Origin: Vicugna pacos
Lineage: Eukaryota; Chordata; Mammalia; Artiodactyla; Camelidae
Assembly (NCBI RefSeq): GCF_048564905.1
Contig: NC_133009.1
Coordinates: 5,349,001 to 5,413,000, forward strand
Length of the DNA stretch: 64,000 bases
Reading direction: 5' to 3'
Below, in pieces: positions 1 through 19,249 of the stretch. The position numbers and the translations under genes are program-made. Each line of letters begins with the position of its first letter. Position 1 is the stretch's first letter. A model generated the notes under the pieces. The model saw only the letters and a list, made by a program, of their open reading frames with translations, had not been told where the DNA came from and searched no databases.

Positions 1-459
1 GTTTGAAATGGGGAGCACTAACTCACAGTACCAACTTTAAGCGGTGTTTTAAGATGAAATGAGATAATACATGGAAAGCACTTGTCACGTCTGAGGCCAC
101 GAGCTAGTCTAGAAAACATACAGTTCTCCCAGGATGGAGGCTAGAGAGCTCCGAGTCTGCAGAGAGAATGCACCAGAGAAAGCGTGCACCTTCGCCAGGG
201 CTACTGTCAGATGCAGCGCTCTGTCTAGGGTGGGGATGGAGGAAGGAGACACTGAAGGAGGAAGCCTGGGCAGGAGATAGGGAAACCAGCCCCTCACCTG
301 CTCCCCACAGGAAGGGAGGCCAATGAGGGGAGGCCATGCTGATTTCCATGGAAGGAGCCCGCTGCTGGGCCCGATATCTGTCCCTCGAGAGGGCAGAGTA
401 GCCTGCCCTGGTCTCCTCTAATAAGGAGGGGAGGGGGAGGAGGAGGAACAAGCCCCTAC
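1..459. other. CDK18 3'-most intron in window
   Basis: Apart from the MIR at the left edge the sequence looks unique. I looked for the final CDK18 exon, which would read as a basic tail ending QSIF, and did not find it. Confidence 0.7.
5..95 (+). mobile_element. MIR fragment
   Basis: GAAATGGGGAGCACTAACTC and GAGATAATACATGGAAAGCA are the central to 3' MIR segment. It lies in the last CDK18 intron seen here. Confidence 0.6.
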
Positions 460-7246
<6,787 letters not shown>

Positions 7247-9344
7247 CTAAGGCAGAAGTCAGAAGAGCAAGTGACAACAGGGCGACAGGGTCCGGTCGAA
7301 ACCAAATGTGAATTCTGGGTCGTGGTCTCTTGTCTTCCCATCAAGCTGTCACCCTGCACCCGCAGGCCAGGGTTGCACCTTCCCCAGTAAACTTCAAGCT
7401 CTCAGAGAGGCAGTCATCCTACCCTCTTCCTCCCTGTGAATCTCATCCCTTCAAGGATTCGTCCCTGGGGAGATAGTAATAATGTGTACCAAGCAGCCCA
7501 GCAAAGTACTGCTCATAATAATGGCATGAAGTGCCAGTAGGTTCCTGCAGGTCTCCCCAGGGCCAGGCAGGAACCTTTAAGCTGCTGGAGGTCTAGAGAA
7601 TTCTGGAAGGAGGCACCAGAACCCGGTGGCCCTCAGGCCAGCAGCTCTTTACCAACTTGCACGGAAAAGCCTGAATTTGTCAACAGCCGGTAAGTCTTAA
7701 TGATTGATGCCTGTAAGCTGAACATCAGCTTAGCCTACCGCCTTGTGACACAGTCTGGTCCAAATCCCATTTCATCCTGATATTGACACCGGGGGGTCCC
7801 TCTCTGGCTCGTCCTGGGTCCCCAGGAGTCAGAAAAAGAGAGGAAAGGGATGAGGGAGGGAACGTGTGCATCTCAGCTGACCCAGCTCCATCTCTCCAGC
7901 TGAAATACGGGAGGTCAGGAGCAGCTGAATGTCTCAAGGGAAACACAGAAGTTTACCGGAAATAGGCAGGGCCCCAGGGAGGGGAGGGTGAGCATGGCTG
8001 GCCCCTCCAGTGCCACAGCAGGCAGCGTGTCCCTGCAGGCAACACGATGGGGGGAGGGGGCAGGCTGCTCTGCTCACCCCCAGGCCCCCAGCCCCAGCCA
8101 GAAGGGGCGGCCCCCAGCAGCTCCTCAGCTCTCTTGTCCTCTGAGTGAGGGGACACCCGGCCGGCCGGCCTGCCAGGGAGCCTTATGCAACTGCTCCTTC
8201 CCGCAGATCCTTCCCCCTCTGATCTGCCCTGAAAACCCAGAGCGGGGGCTGTCACGCCTCCCCGCCCCTCCCCTCCATGGTTTCATAAGCTCCCAGTGTG
8301 GCCGCCCCCACATTCTGCTCTGCCCACTTCTCCCTCAGTTACAGTGCGGCTGGGACCAAAAGGCCTCACAAGGACCCCCACCCACGCCTGCCACGAAGCC
8401 ATCAGACCAGCCCTGTGACAGGAGGGGGCCACCTCGCACCCTCTCCCAGCTCAGCCCATTCCCAGAGGATGCTCTCAGCACTGTCACTGGCCAGTGTTCA
8501 GTTGCCAAGGCAACCAGGCCCCTCCTGAATCCTCCTGGTTTAAGGGATTATGGGTCAGTAACATGTTTACTTTGCTTAATGATCACATCCTTCTGTCTTC
8601 AGCCGGCCTGGAAAGCGTTCTTTCCGTGGGCCTGCAGGTTCCTGGCTGCCCCCAAATGCGTCTAAGTTATGGTCCTCTAGCTCCCCTGTGCCCAGAGACT
8701 GGGTACGGCCAGGCTCTCTGAGGAAGGAGACTGTATTTCTCTGTATTTGATTTTTAAAGGATTCAGCCGTGGCTCCTGGATTTCTACACCAAAGTCTGTC
8801 CCTGGGTCTGCACTGCCAGCCCAGTCTACCTTTGTCAGTGGGCCCGGAAGTCTCCCTCAGCTCAGCTCAACCAGCGATCACTGAGTACCGGCGCCGCCAC
8901 GGGCTCTGCGCTAGCCACTGGGGTTACAGTGGTGAGTAAAGCCTGCTGCCTCTTCTCCAGGAACCCGGGGGCTGTGAGGCCACCCCTGATGAGAAGGTAG
9001 CCAAGAGCCCTTCTTCCAGCTTCCTTGCCAAGCCTGCCAGTCTGGGGCTTTCCTCCTTCTCCATCCTGGAGCTCATTCCTTCCAGACAATCTCAGCTGCT
9101 CCTCCTGGCTCCATGAGATGTCCTGAGCCAACCGTCTGCAGGATTCTCACAGACAGGACGCTCCCAGAGGGCTGCCACCCACCTCACACTCTTGTGTGCA
9201 GTCTGCAGTGGCCCCACGATGGGGGCTTTGTGGTGGTGGTGGCGGCGGCCTGTGGGTTCCAATGACAAGAGGACCTAGACACGCCCTGCCTGCTGACTCC
9301 CATTTCCCACACGACACGACAGTGGAGGTGCCTGCATTGCACGG

Positions 9345-9460
9345 ATCAACTGTTTACAGGTTGGCTGAACATCAGAATCACCAGGGAGTGTTGGAAAAAA
9401 TCAACTCCTGGGTGCATGGAGGACCCAAGGTCAAGAGCTATCCCCCAACCCCCAACCCCC
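9345..9460 (-). mobile_element. MER5/MER20-like fragment
   Basis: GAACATCAGAATCACCAGGG and GAAAAAATCAACTCCTGGG resemble one end of hAT-Charlie MER elements. It is partial and weak, just upstream of the PIGP retrocopy. Confidence 0.45.
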
Positions 9461-9524
9461 GTCTCGAATGAGAAACAGAAAACCCCAAAAAAGAGCAGGG
9501 AACGGCCCCAGGCACCCAGGCCCG

Positions 9525-10111
9525 GGCGCCCTGTTTGCCCATCCTTTTCTGCATAGATTCGAAGCCTTCAGAGCTTATCTGAAGCCCCAGGGAAAATGGA
9601 AAATTCACCGTCCATCATTTCCAGAAAGAGCAATCTATGGCTTTGTTCTTTTCTTAAGCTCCCAATGTGGCTTCATATTATATCTCGTGTGGGCTTTTAT
9701 TCCCGAATCTTGGCTAAACTCCTTAGGCTTAACCTACTGGCCTCAAAAATATTGGGCAGTTGCACTGCCCATGTACCTCCTCGTTACTATAGTAACTGGT
9801 TATTTACTCTTACTTGGAGTAAACGTGGTGAGGACCTCTCCACTCAGTCCCAATACTACAGTCACAGATAACTGTGCTAAAGTCAACAGCAGAAGAGATA
9901 CCAAGAGGCCATCCCAGCACTGAGAGATGCTCCCCTTAGTACAAGTAACCCAAATGTTTTCTTGCAGCCAAAGAACTTTACACCAAAAACTGAACTGTAT
10001 ATAGACTAACACCAAACATTCATTCTACGTTTTTGACTTAAAAATTTTGACCATAATTATGTTGACCATCTTTCTAATGAATATCCAGTATTGAAATGTT
10101 AAAAAAAAAAA
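9525..10111 (+). pseudogene. PIGP: PIGP processed retrocopy
   Basis: PIGP is a two-pass ER subunit of the GPI-GlcNAc transferase that starts GPI-anchor synthesis. Here an intronless copy runs from a 5' part resembling the long-isoform N-terminus (reading around KAPGK before the usual start at 9595) through the conserved core [42 protein letters not shown] to LAAKELYTKN near 9965-10000, and on to an A-run at 10101-10111. The core frame is open from 9468 to 9923. A one-base frame change lies between the start ATG and PERAIYGF, and another near 9880 moves the C-terminal part out of frame, so no full-length PIGP is encoded. It lies antisense in the CDK18 first intron. Absence of introns and the A-run mark it as LINE-mobilised. 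The 5' limit is approximate. Confidence 0.9.
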
Positions 10112-10204
10112 GGAAATTGAACTTCATTTTAGTTTGTTCCATTAATAGTATAGATATTCTCAGATAGCACTTATTAACGGACAGAATAAGCAAAATATTG
10201 CAGC

Positions 10205-10289
10205 ACCATTAAAAAATTCAGACTTCTGGGTCTCACTCTTCAGTTTCTGGACCTGAAGCTCTGAGGATGGTGCCTGGAAAATGCATTTA
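10205..10289 (+). mobile_element. MER5-type hAT element, left part
   Basis: The segment around GACTTCTGGGTCTCACTC and the tail AAAATGCATTT matches the middle of MER5A/MER20-like nonautonomous hAT transposons. Its continuation is found after the L1 insertion at 11165. Confidence 0.6.
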
Positions 10290-10290
10290 T

Positions 10291-11163
10291 CTTTTTTTTT
10301 TTTTTTTTTAGTTGACGTAGAGTTGATGTACAATTACATGTTGCAGGTACACAACAGAGTGAGTCAAAATTTCTAAAGGTTATACTCCATTTGTAGTTAT
10401 TACAAAATGTTAGCTGTATTCCCTGTGCTGTACAATACATCCTCGTAGCTTGTTTATTTTAGACATAACAGCCTGCACCTCTTAATTCCCCAACCCCACC
10501 CTCCCCCTCCTCCCTTCTCTCTCCCCACTGGTAATCACTAGTTTGTTTTCTGTATCTGTGAGTCTTTTTCTTTTTTGTTGCATTCACTAGTTTGTTTTAT
10601 TTTTTAGATTCCACACATAAGTGATGTCATACGCTATTTCTATTTCTCTGACTTCTTTCGCTTAGCATTAATACCTTCCAAGTCCATCCACATTGTTGCA
10701 AATGGCAAAATTTCGTTTCTTTTTTTTTAATGGCTAGGTAGTATACCATTGTGTATATATATATACACACCACATCTTCTTTATCCATTCATCTGTTGAT
10801 GGACACAGGTTGCTTCCTTATCTTGGCAATTACATATAATGCTGCTATGAACATTGCGGGTACACGTATCTTTTCAAATTAGTGTTTTCATTTTTCTCAG
10901 ATATATGTACATACCCAGGAGTGGAACTGCTGGGTCATGTGGTGGTTCTATTTTTAGTTTTCTGAGAAACCTCCAAACTGTTTTCCACAGTGGCTGCACC
11001 AACTTACATTCCCACCGGCAGTGTAGGAGGGTTTCCCTTTCTCCACATCCTCACCAACATTTGTTATTTGGGTTCTTTTTCATAATAGCCATTCTGACAG
11101 GTATGAGGTGATTTCTACTGTGGTTTAAATTTGCATTTCTCTGATGATTAAAGATGTTGAGCA
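10291..11163 (-). mobile_element. L1 3' end, 5'-truncated
   Basis: A T-run at 10292-10309 (the poly-A tail read on the plus strand) is followed by the typical L1 3' UTR and the end of ORF2 in reverse complement. Familiar blocks include the stretches around 10540-10640 and 10760-10870. Both sides are flanked by similar short sequences (about 10276-10289 and 11164-11178), a plausible degenerate target duplication. It inserted into a MER5-type element. Confidence 0.88.
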
Positions 11164-11164
11164 A

Positions 11165-11222
11165 GAAAATGATTTTTTAAAAAGCATCCCCAGTGATCTG
11201 AACATTGAAGCCACAGCTGGGG
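11165..11222 (+). mobile_element. MER5-type hAT element, right part
   Basis: AAAGCATCCCCAGTGATCTG followed by an ending resembling GAAGCCACAGCTG fits the distal third of the same hAT element that begins at 10205, so the L1 between them is younger. Confidence 0.55.
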
Positions 11223-12837
11223 AGCATCTAAGGTCCAGGTAAGGGATGGTTACCTGCCCAGGTTTCCAGATTGCCCTACTGTGCTGAGATGGGGACTCTT
11301 CGGAGCTGGGAGGCACAGGAAGGTGGAGGCAATGCAGGAGGACCACCCCCTCTCCCCGGAAGAGGAGAAAATGTTTGGCCTGCACAGACTGATGCCCTGG
11401 GCTGTCATGGTCATGCAGGGTGTGGGGGCACCAGGCACTTGGTTCCCTGAGGTCTGAGGGCCAGTCACGCCCTCTTCTAAAAACAGGGCTCCCCGTAAAG
11501 CCGTCCTGCAGTCTGGGCTTATGGGATGGCGCGTTGGCTTTGTGGCTCAGGAATCCACCAGTAGCTGCCGTAAATCTCCCGTCTTTGCGCCTTCCTGCAG
11601 GGGAGTGGGGGTGGGGGGAGCACATCAAAAGCCTTCTGGGAGGGAAGCCCTCAATTTCTACGAGACAAAGGAGAACCTGCCTGAATTGCACCCGCCCTCC
11701 TCACGGTTCAGTTAGGAGCAAAGAGCCTCCAGTGGGGCCAGGAAGCCCGGGTGAAACTGGGGACAGCTGACTTGAGCAGGAATGTGGGGCCAAGTGAAAT
11801 GATGGGGACCAGCTGTTCTCCACCCAGCCTGAGAAGAGACCAAGAGGAAGTGGCTGTCACTGGAGCAGGAGCAATGGTGGTCAGATGTAGAGATGGATTT
11901 CCTGATGGTGGCAGGGGAGCAGGCAGCAGCGGTGGACGCCATGCTCTGATGGGGACAATCGGGGCATTGGGCCCGGCAGGGTCTGGGTGTGACAGGGCAG
12001 ACGGGGCGGTGAATGGTCTGTTGTTCCCGAGGTCAGGACACAAGATGCCTCTGTCACTTCCTTCTTGGGAGAGTCAGCTCCTCAGATTTGGGGGTCAAGG
12101 GGGAAGGGAGACAGGAAAAAGGCTTGTTACCTTGGTGCTGTCTGCCCCTCACCCCTATCTGGGGACAGAAGGGCTCAGTGTCACCCAGCCTGAGGCCAGC
12201 CCAGGGCCTGGGCACAGTGTGGCCTTTGTCCCCAGGGCCAGGGAGCCATCTGGGGCTGTCCCCGTGCAACTGGTGCCAGGGGAAGAGGGAGACAGTGTTC
12301 GAGGAGGCTGGCCTGGCCGGGTGGGATGGGGGACACTGGAGGAGCAGCACCCCTCGGGAGCGGCGGGGGTGGGCAGACAGACCCCCAGCCAGGCCTTCCC
12401 TCCTGCCCAGGTGAGTCCATACAGTTCTCAGCCCACCTTCCATCACTTCCTCCTGGGTACACACCAGCCAGCCCAGCACTTCCTGCTGGTGCCAGAGAGC
12501 GGGTGGCACAGGAGTAAGGAGGAGCCAGGCTGGGAGGAAACTGACACTTGCCCGGAGGCCACCGTGCGCCCAGCGAGAAGGGGCTGGACTCCTGGAGAGA
12601 GCACGTACAGAGCCACCATTCTAATCCCTCGCCGGCCCGGGGAGGACAATGCGGCTCCGAGAGGGGAACTGACTTGCTCAGAATCAGGCAGCAATTTCCT
12701 GGTTGTTGCCAAGCACGCAGACTCAGTGACCACGTTGCTCCTTTCTTCTCCTAACTGGAACTCCCCCAACCCCGGCCCTCCCTGTGGCTTAGGCTGTCAG
12801 TGCTGTTTCTACCTTCCCGGTCTCCTCCATCCCCACC

Positions 12838-12915
12838 CTGAATTAAAGCCAGACAACCCAGGTTCAAATCCCGGTGCTACCACTAGCAGGATGATGGTGG
12901 TGATTAAGTGACACC
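12838..12915 (+). mobile_element. MIR 5' fragment
   Basis: AAAGCCAGACAACCCAGGTT followed by CAAATCCCGGTGCTACCAC is the tRNA-like MIR head; L2 sequence begins just after. Confidence 0.6.
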
Positions 12916-12934
12916 ATCACAGGTGGCTTCGGCT

Positions 12935-13770
12935 CGAGTCTTTCTTTCGACAGTTATTTACTGAACAGATCCTACGTGTCAGACACTGTTTCTGACCCTG
13001 AGGATCCACTTGTGAACAAAACACACATTAATCCTGCCCTCATGGTACTGACATTCTAATGGGGGTGGGGAGAGGCAACACAGACAACAAAATAACTAAG
13101 TAAAATACACAGTATGTTCGATGGTGACAAGTGCAATGGAGAAAAATAAAACAGGGAAGAGGGGTGGGGTGTGAGAGGTGGGGTGTTGCCATTTTAAATG
13201 GGGGTGGTCAGGAAGTCCTCCCTGAGAAGGTGACATCTTCTAGGAAAAATTCTGAGTAGGCACAGGGGAGGAAGCTAGTCATACAGAATCTGGCAGAAGC
13301 AGGTCAGCAAGGGAACAGCAGGTGCAAAGGTCCTGAGGCAGAAGTGAGTGTGGTTATGGTCTGGGAACAGCAGTGTGGCTGGAGAGGAGGTCACAGGGGA
13401 ACACCAAGGAGAGCAGATCATGTTGGGGTAACTTGGGATTTGGCTGCAGCAAGGGGGCAGCAGGGAGCCAAGTCAGGAGGTGGCGGCTGGGGCCAGCATG
13501 GAGCAGTGGAGGTGGGGCCAAAAGGATTTGTAGACAGATTCTATAGGGGGTGTGAGAAAGGAGTCTAGCATGACACTGAAGGGTTTGGCCCAAGGAACTG
13601 GAAGGATGGGTGACCACTGTGGGGATGAGGGATGTCAGGCGAGGAGGTTGGGGTGGGAAGACTGGGAGTGGGGTTTGGGCACCAGTGTGACGTCCAATGG
13701 ATGTCTGAGTGGGGATGCTGAGGGAGCTGATACAAGGCAGACACCCAGAAAATGTTAGCTCTCTTTTCTC
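12935..13770 (-). mobile_element. L2 LINE fragment
   Basis: Begins CAGTTATTTACTGAACAGAT (reverse of the L2 terminus) and proceeds through GAACAAAACACACATTAATC, GGTGACATCTTCTAGG and GGTGCAAAGGTCCTGAGG to GGCCCAAGGAACTGGAAGG. Over 800 bases of continuous antisense L2 in the CDK18 first intron. Confidence 0.75.
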
Positions 13771-15539
13771 CTTTTATTCTTGCAACTTCCTGCACAGACG
13801 TAAAAATGTGCCAGAAAAGAGGCCCATATAAAGCTCAGCAAACACCTCCCTCACAGACTTCCCCGCAGCCCATCAGGCGCTCTGAGACCCTGGGATGAAG
13901 AGGAACAGGAAGCAGGGAGCATGGTCGGCAATTGACAGGCCTGAGCCATCAGACTGAGAGGGAAACGCCAGGCAGGAAGGGGCTCCCCACTCAGACTGAC
14001 AAAACTCGGCAGGGCCACGTGGGGCAGGGGACCTCAGCCTCCTGGCTGACCACTCTCATCCACGGGGCAGGCCAGCAAGGCTCCAGAGACAGCCTGCTGC
14101 CCCCCGCTCCCAGGACAACCTCTGCCCGGCCCCGTAACTGACACCAGCCTGCTGGGATACCTGGGTGGCCCCGATCAGGAGACCACGGAGGCAGAGGAGG
14201 AGGCTGGCAGAGCGCCCCCCGCACAGAAGTCTGGCTGCAGCCTGGTGCAGAGGGCAGGGGGCGGCTTCGCTTCTTAACCTCCAGGGAGCCAGGCTCTGAG
14301 ACTCCTCAGGAAACCCTGATGAGGAGCCCCTTTGCTTTCCTCTTGAAAAAAGCCCCAATTCACAGCCTGCACTCAAGGTCCTTCCAGACCCGCCCCTTCC
14401 CTCTCTGGCTCTGCTCTCCCCACTCCCCCGCCACACCTGCAGGCAGCTCAGGTCCCGGCTCTTCAGAAGCTTCCCGGACCCCCCAGGACCACGGGGTGCC
14501 CCTCTGACAGGCACACTCCGTGAATGTGCATAATCCGACGGGACCACAGGGAGGACTTTTTCGTGTCTCCCTCACTAGGGGCACTTTGATCCCCAGTGCT
14601 GGTGACACACAGCAGGCCTGGCTGTCTAGTTCACCAGACGTGGAGCACTGACCATGTTCCAGGCACACGTGAGATGCTTTTCTAAGTCCCTCTTCTTGTT
14701 TTGTTTTGTTTTCTTTTCCGACTCAGTCTCTGTGGGCCCAGGGACAGGGGATGAAGGATGTAACTTCCAACTGCCCACTTTCTGAAGCCCAGAATTGGAC
14801 CCTTGGTTCCAAAGGTGACCACCAGCTAGGATCCTTATGACACTCTGGGCTGCCCACTTCCCACCCCACCTCAGTCCCTCAGTCACTTTGGGCCTTTGGG
14901 CAGGTTTCAAAAGAACTAGAGGCCATGGCTGACCAAGTCTGCAGACGTCAGGAGCTAAGGCATCAGACACGCCCTCCTCCCAGTAGAGCTGTGCCTGCAG
15001 GGAGCCGGCAGATACCATCTCTTCCTTCATCCTCTCACTGATCCTGCCACGCACCCGCTTGAGGCTTTAGTTTCCCGAGCTTGCGACAAACCTCGGGGGA
15101 GGCCAGTCACCCCACGGCTGCCTGGAGCTGAGAGGCAGCGGCAGCGGCAGAAGCCCGCCAGCCCTCACCGCCCGCCTCACTCCGCGAGCTCCGGCCTGGA
15201 TGACAGAGGCTGTCAGCCTCTGGGTGGCCAGAATCGAGGGGACAGGTAGGCCTGCAGTCACCCTGCCAATGAACAGATGCCCTGGACACAGGGACAGAGC
15301 TCAGAAAAGACTCCCACAGCCTCTGTTTGGAAAGCAGGAAGCAGGCAGGGGAGGCCTTCCAGGAGCCAGCTGGACTAACCTGCAGGAGGCAAGCGTCTGG
15401 GGCTCAGGGTCGCCCCTATCCTTGGACAAACGCACCACTAGCCCCCACAGTGTCCTACCTGATGCAAACGTCCCCCGGTGAGGGTCACGTGCTGTCCAGA
15501 CCTGCTCTCCAAAATTCTCTGCAGTTTGGAGTCATGGAA

Positions 15540-15645
15540 GAAACCCCAGCTCTCCCACCTACTAGCACTGGGACCTGGGAAGACACCCACGCCTCGGTTT
15601 CCTTGTCTGCTAAATGGGCAGAATACCTAACCTCCTATCCAATTG
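15540..15645 (+). mobile_element. MIR fragment
   Basis: CCCACCTACTAGCACTGGGA and CCTCGGTTTCCTTGTCTGC with AAATGGGCAGAATACC; it abuts the L2 at 15655. Confidence 0.55.
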
Positions 15646-15654
15646 CCACCAAGG

Positions 15655-16155
15655 CTGCGGGACCTAACTTTCTCAGCTGCTTTCTGATGACATCACTCCC
15701 CTCTTCAAAATCCTTCAATATTAACACCACCCTCAGGAAAAAGTCCAAACTCCAGAGGCCAGTAGACTAGGCCTCTTGTGTTCTGACCCCCGTCTCCTGG
15801 GCTCAGCTCCACCTCTCCCTGGAGGGTTGTTCCGTGGAACGAACTTGGCGTTCTCGGAGTAAACCACATGCACGTCGCAAGCGAATGTTCGCTTGGCCTG
15901 GGACACCCTTCCTCATGTTTTCCTCGGCAAATCTGCTTCCAAACTCAAGTCAAGCGTTGCTTCCCCTGGGAAGCCGCACATGGCCGCCCCTCCATCCTCC
16001 AGGTGAAATGAGATGCTGCCGGAGCTGCCTGGTAACTAGAGTGTGATGTCCTTCAGGGCAAGATGTGGTCTCAGGCAGCTTCGCCCAGCGCCTCACCTGG
16101 TGGGAGGAACCTCCCAGGTGCTCAGTCAGTGTTGGTGGGATGACTGACTTAAGCT
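15655..16155 (+). mobile_element. L2 LINE fragment
   Basis: CTCCCCTCTTCAAAATCCTT, AAAAAGTCCAAACTCC and TGATGTCCTTCAGGGCAAG follow the sense L2 3' region. The end near 16150 reads GCTCAGTCAGTGTTGG. Confidence 0.65.
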
Positions 16156-16669
16156 GCTTTTTTTCACAGATATTTAAACATTAGGCCCACTGAAGTCAAG
16201 GACCTTTCAGCACCTTGAATCTCCAGGACACCGTTTGTCCATCTGTCTGTCTCTTCCTCCCACTCTCGGCAGGCCAAGGACCTGTTTCTAGGTTTATCTT
16301 CTCCTTGTCAGGCCAGCCCCACTCCCAGCAGGAGGGACGTGAGCCCACGGAGGTGGCCTGGCCCTGTCCTCTTTCTGGGCACACTAGAGCAAGCCCGGGG
16401 GTCAGTCAACCAGTCCCGGGACATTTTTCTCCTCGGTTCTCCTGGCTCTTAGTGGGAACTGGAACCCAGGGATCCGTGGGCCAGGGACATGGGGAAAGCA
16501 AGCGAAGTGTCCGCATCTTCAAGGCTCCAGTCCAGCACAACCTCCCTCCTCACATCCTCTCTCATCTGACACCCACCCACCCCCACCGCACCGGCCCAGC
16601 CAGGTTGGGAGCCCTCGTCTGTGCTCCTTGGCATTCTGGATGTCCCCAGGCAGCACACCTGGCTCCCTG

Positions 16670-16805
16670 CACTGTGACTGCTCGCTTGTCTGTTTCCCTA
16701 ATTTGCCTGCGAGCTTGTTAAGGGCAAGGACTGGGTCTGACTCATCCCTGCACCCCCAGTGCCTGACACCGAGCAAATCCTCAAATGATCAATGAGTGAA
16801 TCTAT
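16670..16805 (+). mobile_element. L2 3' terminus
   Basis: CGAGCTTGTTAAGGGCAAGG, CACCCCCAGTGCCTGACACC and the final AATCCTCAAATGATCAATG are a textbook L2 end. Confidence 0.75.
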
Positions 16806-18690
16806 GAAAGCTGAGAAGTCTTGGTTGCAGGAGCTGTTTGGAGGCAGGAGGGCTGCCAGGAGACTGTCGGTACCCACTAGACTCCAAGCCTCAGCTGTAA
16901 CCTAGTCCTCCTTCTCCAGCCAACTCTTCACAGATAGGAGTGGGGGGCGGGGGGCGGGAGGGCGGTCCTGCCCCACAGCAACTCCCCCAGTGAGGTCTGC
17001 GGAGGTCTCGGGTTGGCAGGTGCCACACCACAGTGAGGGATGGATCAGGGATAGAAACGACCCTAATGAGAGGTTCCAACTGAACATACATCGAGCTGGG
17101 GACTCCAGGGCTTGTGTGCAGCACTTGGCAGGACCTCAGGGCCTCCCATCTCTCAGGGGCAGATTCCCAGGGCTTCCCAGTCAGGCTCAGACTTTGGCCT
17201 CAACCCCTACAGATGACCCCTCCTGACCCCTGACTGCCCCATGGTGTGGGCCCCACATCTGCCCTGCTGAAACTCTGCTGCTTTTTGGCTTCCTGAGCCT
17301 CAAGGAAGGAAGCCACATGTATCATCTTCTGTTAGTTTCTTTTTGGCCTTTTTTTGGAGACCCGGCTAAGGCTGGCTTGCAATCTTTAGGGAGGCTCTGG
17401 ATTTCCAAGTGACAAGAGGGGACAAGGCACCCTCTGTCAGCTCCGGTCCTGGCTGTGCAGAACATCCCAGACCAGAGGCTGGAGCAAAGGGTCGGAGCAG
17501 GCAAGACCTGTCTCTCACATCTGCTTGCAGACAAGGCCCGCCTCACCTCCCAGACAGAGGGGACCCCTTGCAGCAGCATCCTTAGTAGACCTTTAAAGAA
17601 AGTCCCTCACCTACCACCCAGTGTTTTTAAAATTCCATAGTCTGAAACCTTTTTTTAGGTCTTCCTTAAATCCCTAAGAAATAGCTCACAGCTGTTTCCT
17701 CTCTGTTTGCTTAAAGACAGACGCTGAGGCCCACCATCCTCTACACAATCAGTAAAAGGAGAAACAGAGCATCAAGTTCACCTCCCCTTTAGCCTTCCCT
17801 GGTCCAGATTTAAGAACCTGTCATGGAATCTTTGTTAACATCTCTTTGGTCTCCTTGTCATGCCCAACTTTAGCAACAGAACGGCAGGGGCCTTCAGGCG
17901 CTGGCACCCCGGGGGACCTCTCAGTCTCATGAGCGGAAGGGCAGGAGGGGAGGGTTTCCCAGCATCTCCAGACCACATTCCTATTTATACTCCAGTCCCA
18001 GCCCCCACCGCTGCCATTTGGCCCAGCGACACCGTGCCCACATTCCGAGGGAACACTGGGCCAACATTCTCCAACCTTTAGGGCAAGCTGGCCTCCTCAC
18101 ACTCAGCCTGGCCTGCCTCCCACCAGGCAGGGCCCAGGCAGCTGCCTCGGCCTGGACCACCTCCTTGCTCCTCCTTATCTCCAAGGTCCACTCTGGGAAG
18201 CCTCTAAACGCCCCACTGGGGGCACCCACCACCCAGAGTTCGGGGGAGGTGCTGCTTTCTCCTTGTCCCTCTCTTGTGTCCCAGGCTCCAGGCACTGTCC
18301 AGGCTCTCGCCTCGTCCTCTCCTCCTCTGGCCTCCTGGTTCTTCTGCTTCTTTCTCCCTCCCATGTCTGGTAGCTTCACTTCCCCTACCTGTCCCTGTGT
18401 CCCTGAATGTCGGCACTCCGGAGAGTTTCCACTTTGGTCCTTTGTCCTTCCCCTCTCTACACCCTTCCTGGTGACCTCATGCTCTCCTGCAGTGGAAACC
18501 ACCACCCACGTGCTGATGACTCCCAGATCCACAGCTCTGGCCCCACCAAGCCCCGGAGCCTCACACTCACAGGCCCGACTGCCTGCGGGGCACCTCAGTC
18601 TGGACGTCCCCCCAGGGTCTGAGATACTAGAACAACCCCACTGGGCTGAGGACAGTCCTGGGACAGTAAATAGTTTGGGATGTATTTTTA

Positions 18691-18815
18691 TTTTATTTTA
18701 TTTGGGGGGGTAATTAGGTTAATTTATTTATTTTTAGAGGAGGTACTGGGGATTGAACCCAGGACCTTGTGTATGCTCAGCATGTGCTCCACCACTTGAG
18801 CTATATCCTCCCACC
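18691..18815 (-). mobile_element. Camelid tRNA-Ala SINE
   Basis: On the minus strand the head has the tRNA-Ala(AGC)-like A and B boxes (GGATTGAACCCAGGACC in plus orientation is the B-box side). It is flanked by target duplications TTGGGATGTRTTTTTA at 18675-18690 and 18816-18831 with one mismatch, so the insertion is complete and fairly young. It lies in the CDK18 first intron in the same orientation as the gene. Confidence 0.9.
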
Positions 18816-18957
18816 TTGGGATGTGTTTTTAAAAGAAAAGGGCATTTGTGTACAACTTGTAAAAGCTGCATGACTGCTGGGTATACACGTGTCCTACGTG
18901 TCCACTATATAAATACACGTGAAGACAAGCACTGTATATAATCCAGAAGGATATAAC

Positions 18958-18959
18958 AC

Positions 18960-18991
<32 letters not shown>

Positions 18992-19016
18992 ATATACACA
19001 CACACAATATATATAA
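18958..19016. repeat. (TA)n microsatellite with CA patch
   Basis: About 55 bases of TA repeats with a CACACACACA patch. A similar segment, TATAATCCAGAWGGAT, flanks it at 18935-18951 and 19011-19026. Confidence 0.9.
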
Positions 19017-19249
19017 TCCAGATGGATCTAAGTTAAAATGCAAGCCATAGTTATACAACAGGGTGGCAGAATTATGGGTGATTTTAATACCTTCTTCTTG
19101 CTTATTTGCAACTTTTAATATTTCCATAATCAACAATCATTGCGTATGGTAAAGGAAGATGTAACGCTTCTTTTTAAATGAAAAGAAAGTATTTTTAGAT
19201 TGCGATTCCAGAACTGTTCAGTGCGAGTCTTTGGGAGAACTATGATTAT

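Noticed and set aside
9468-9923. Possible functional PIGP gene
   Set aside because: The start region and the C-terminal region are out of frame with the core, there are no introns and an A-run follows, so it is a processed retrocopy.
11751-12911. 386-codon plus-strand open frame in the CDK18 first intron
   Set aside because: It runs into an MIR head at its end, has biased GC-rich composition and matches no protein family I know.
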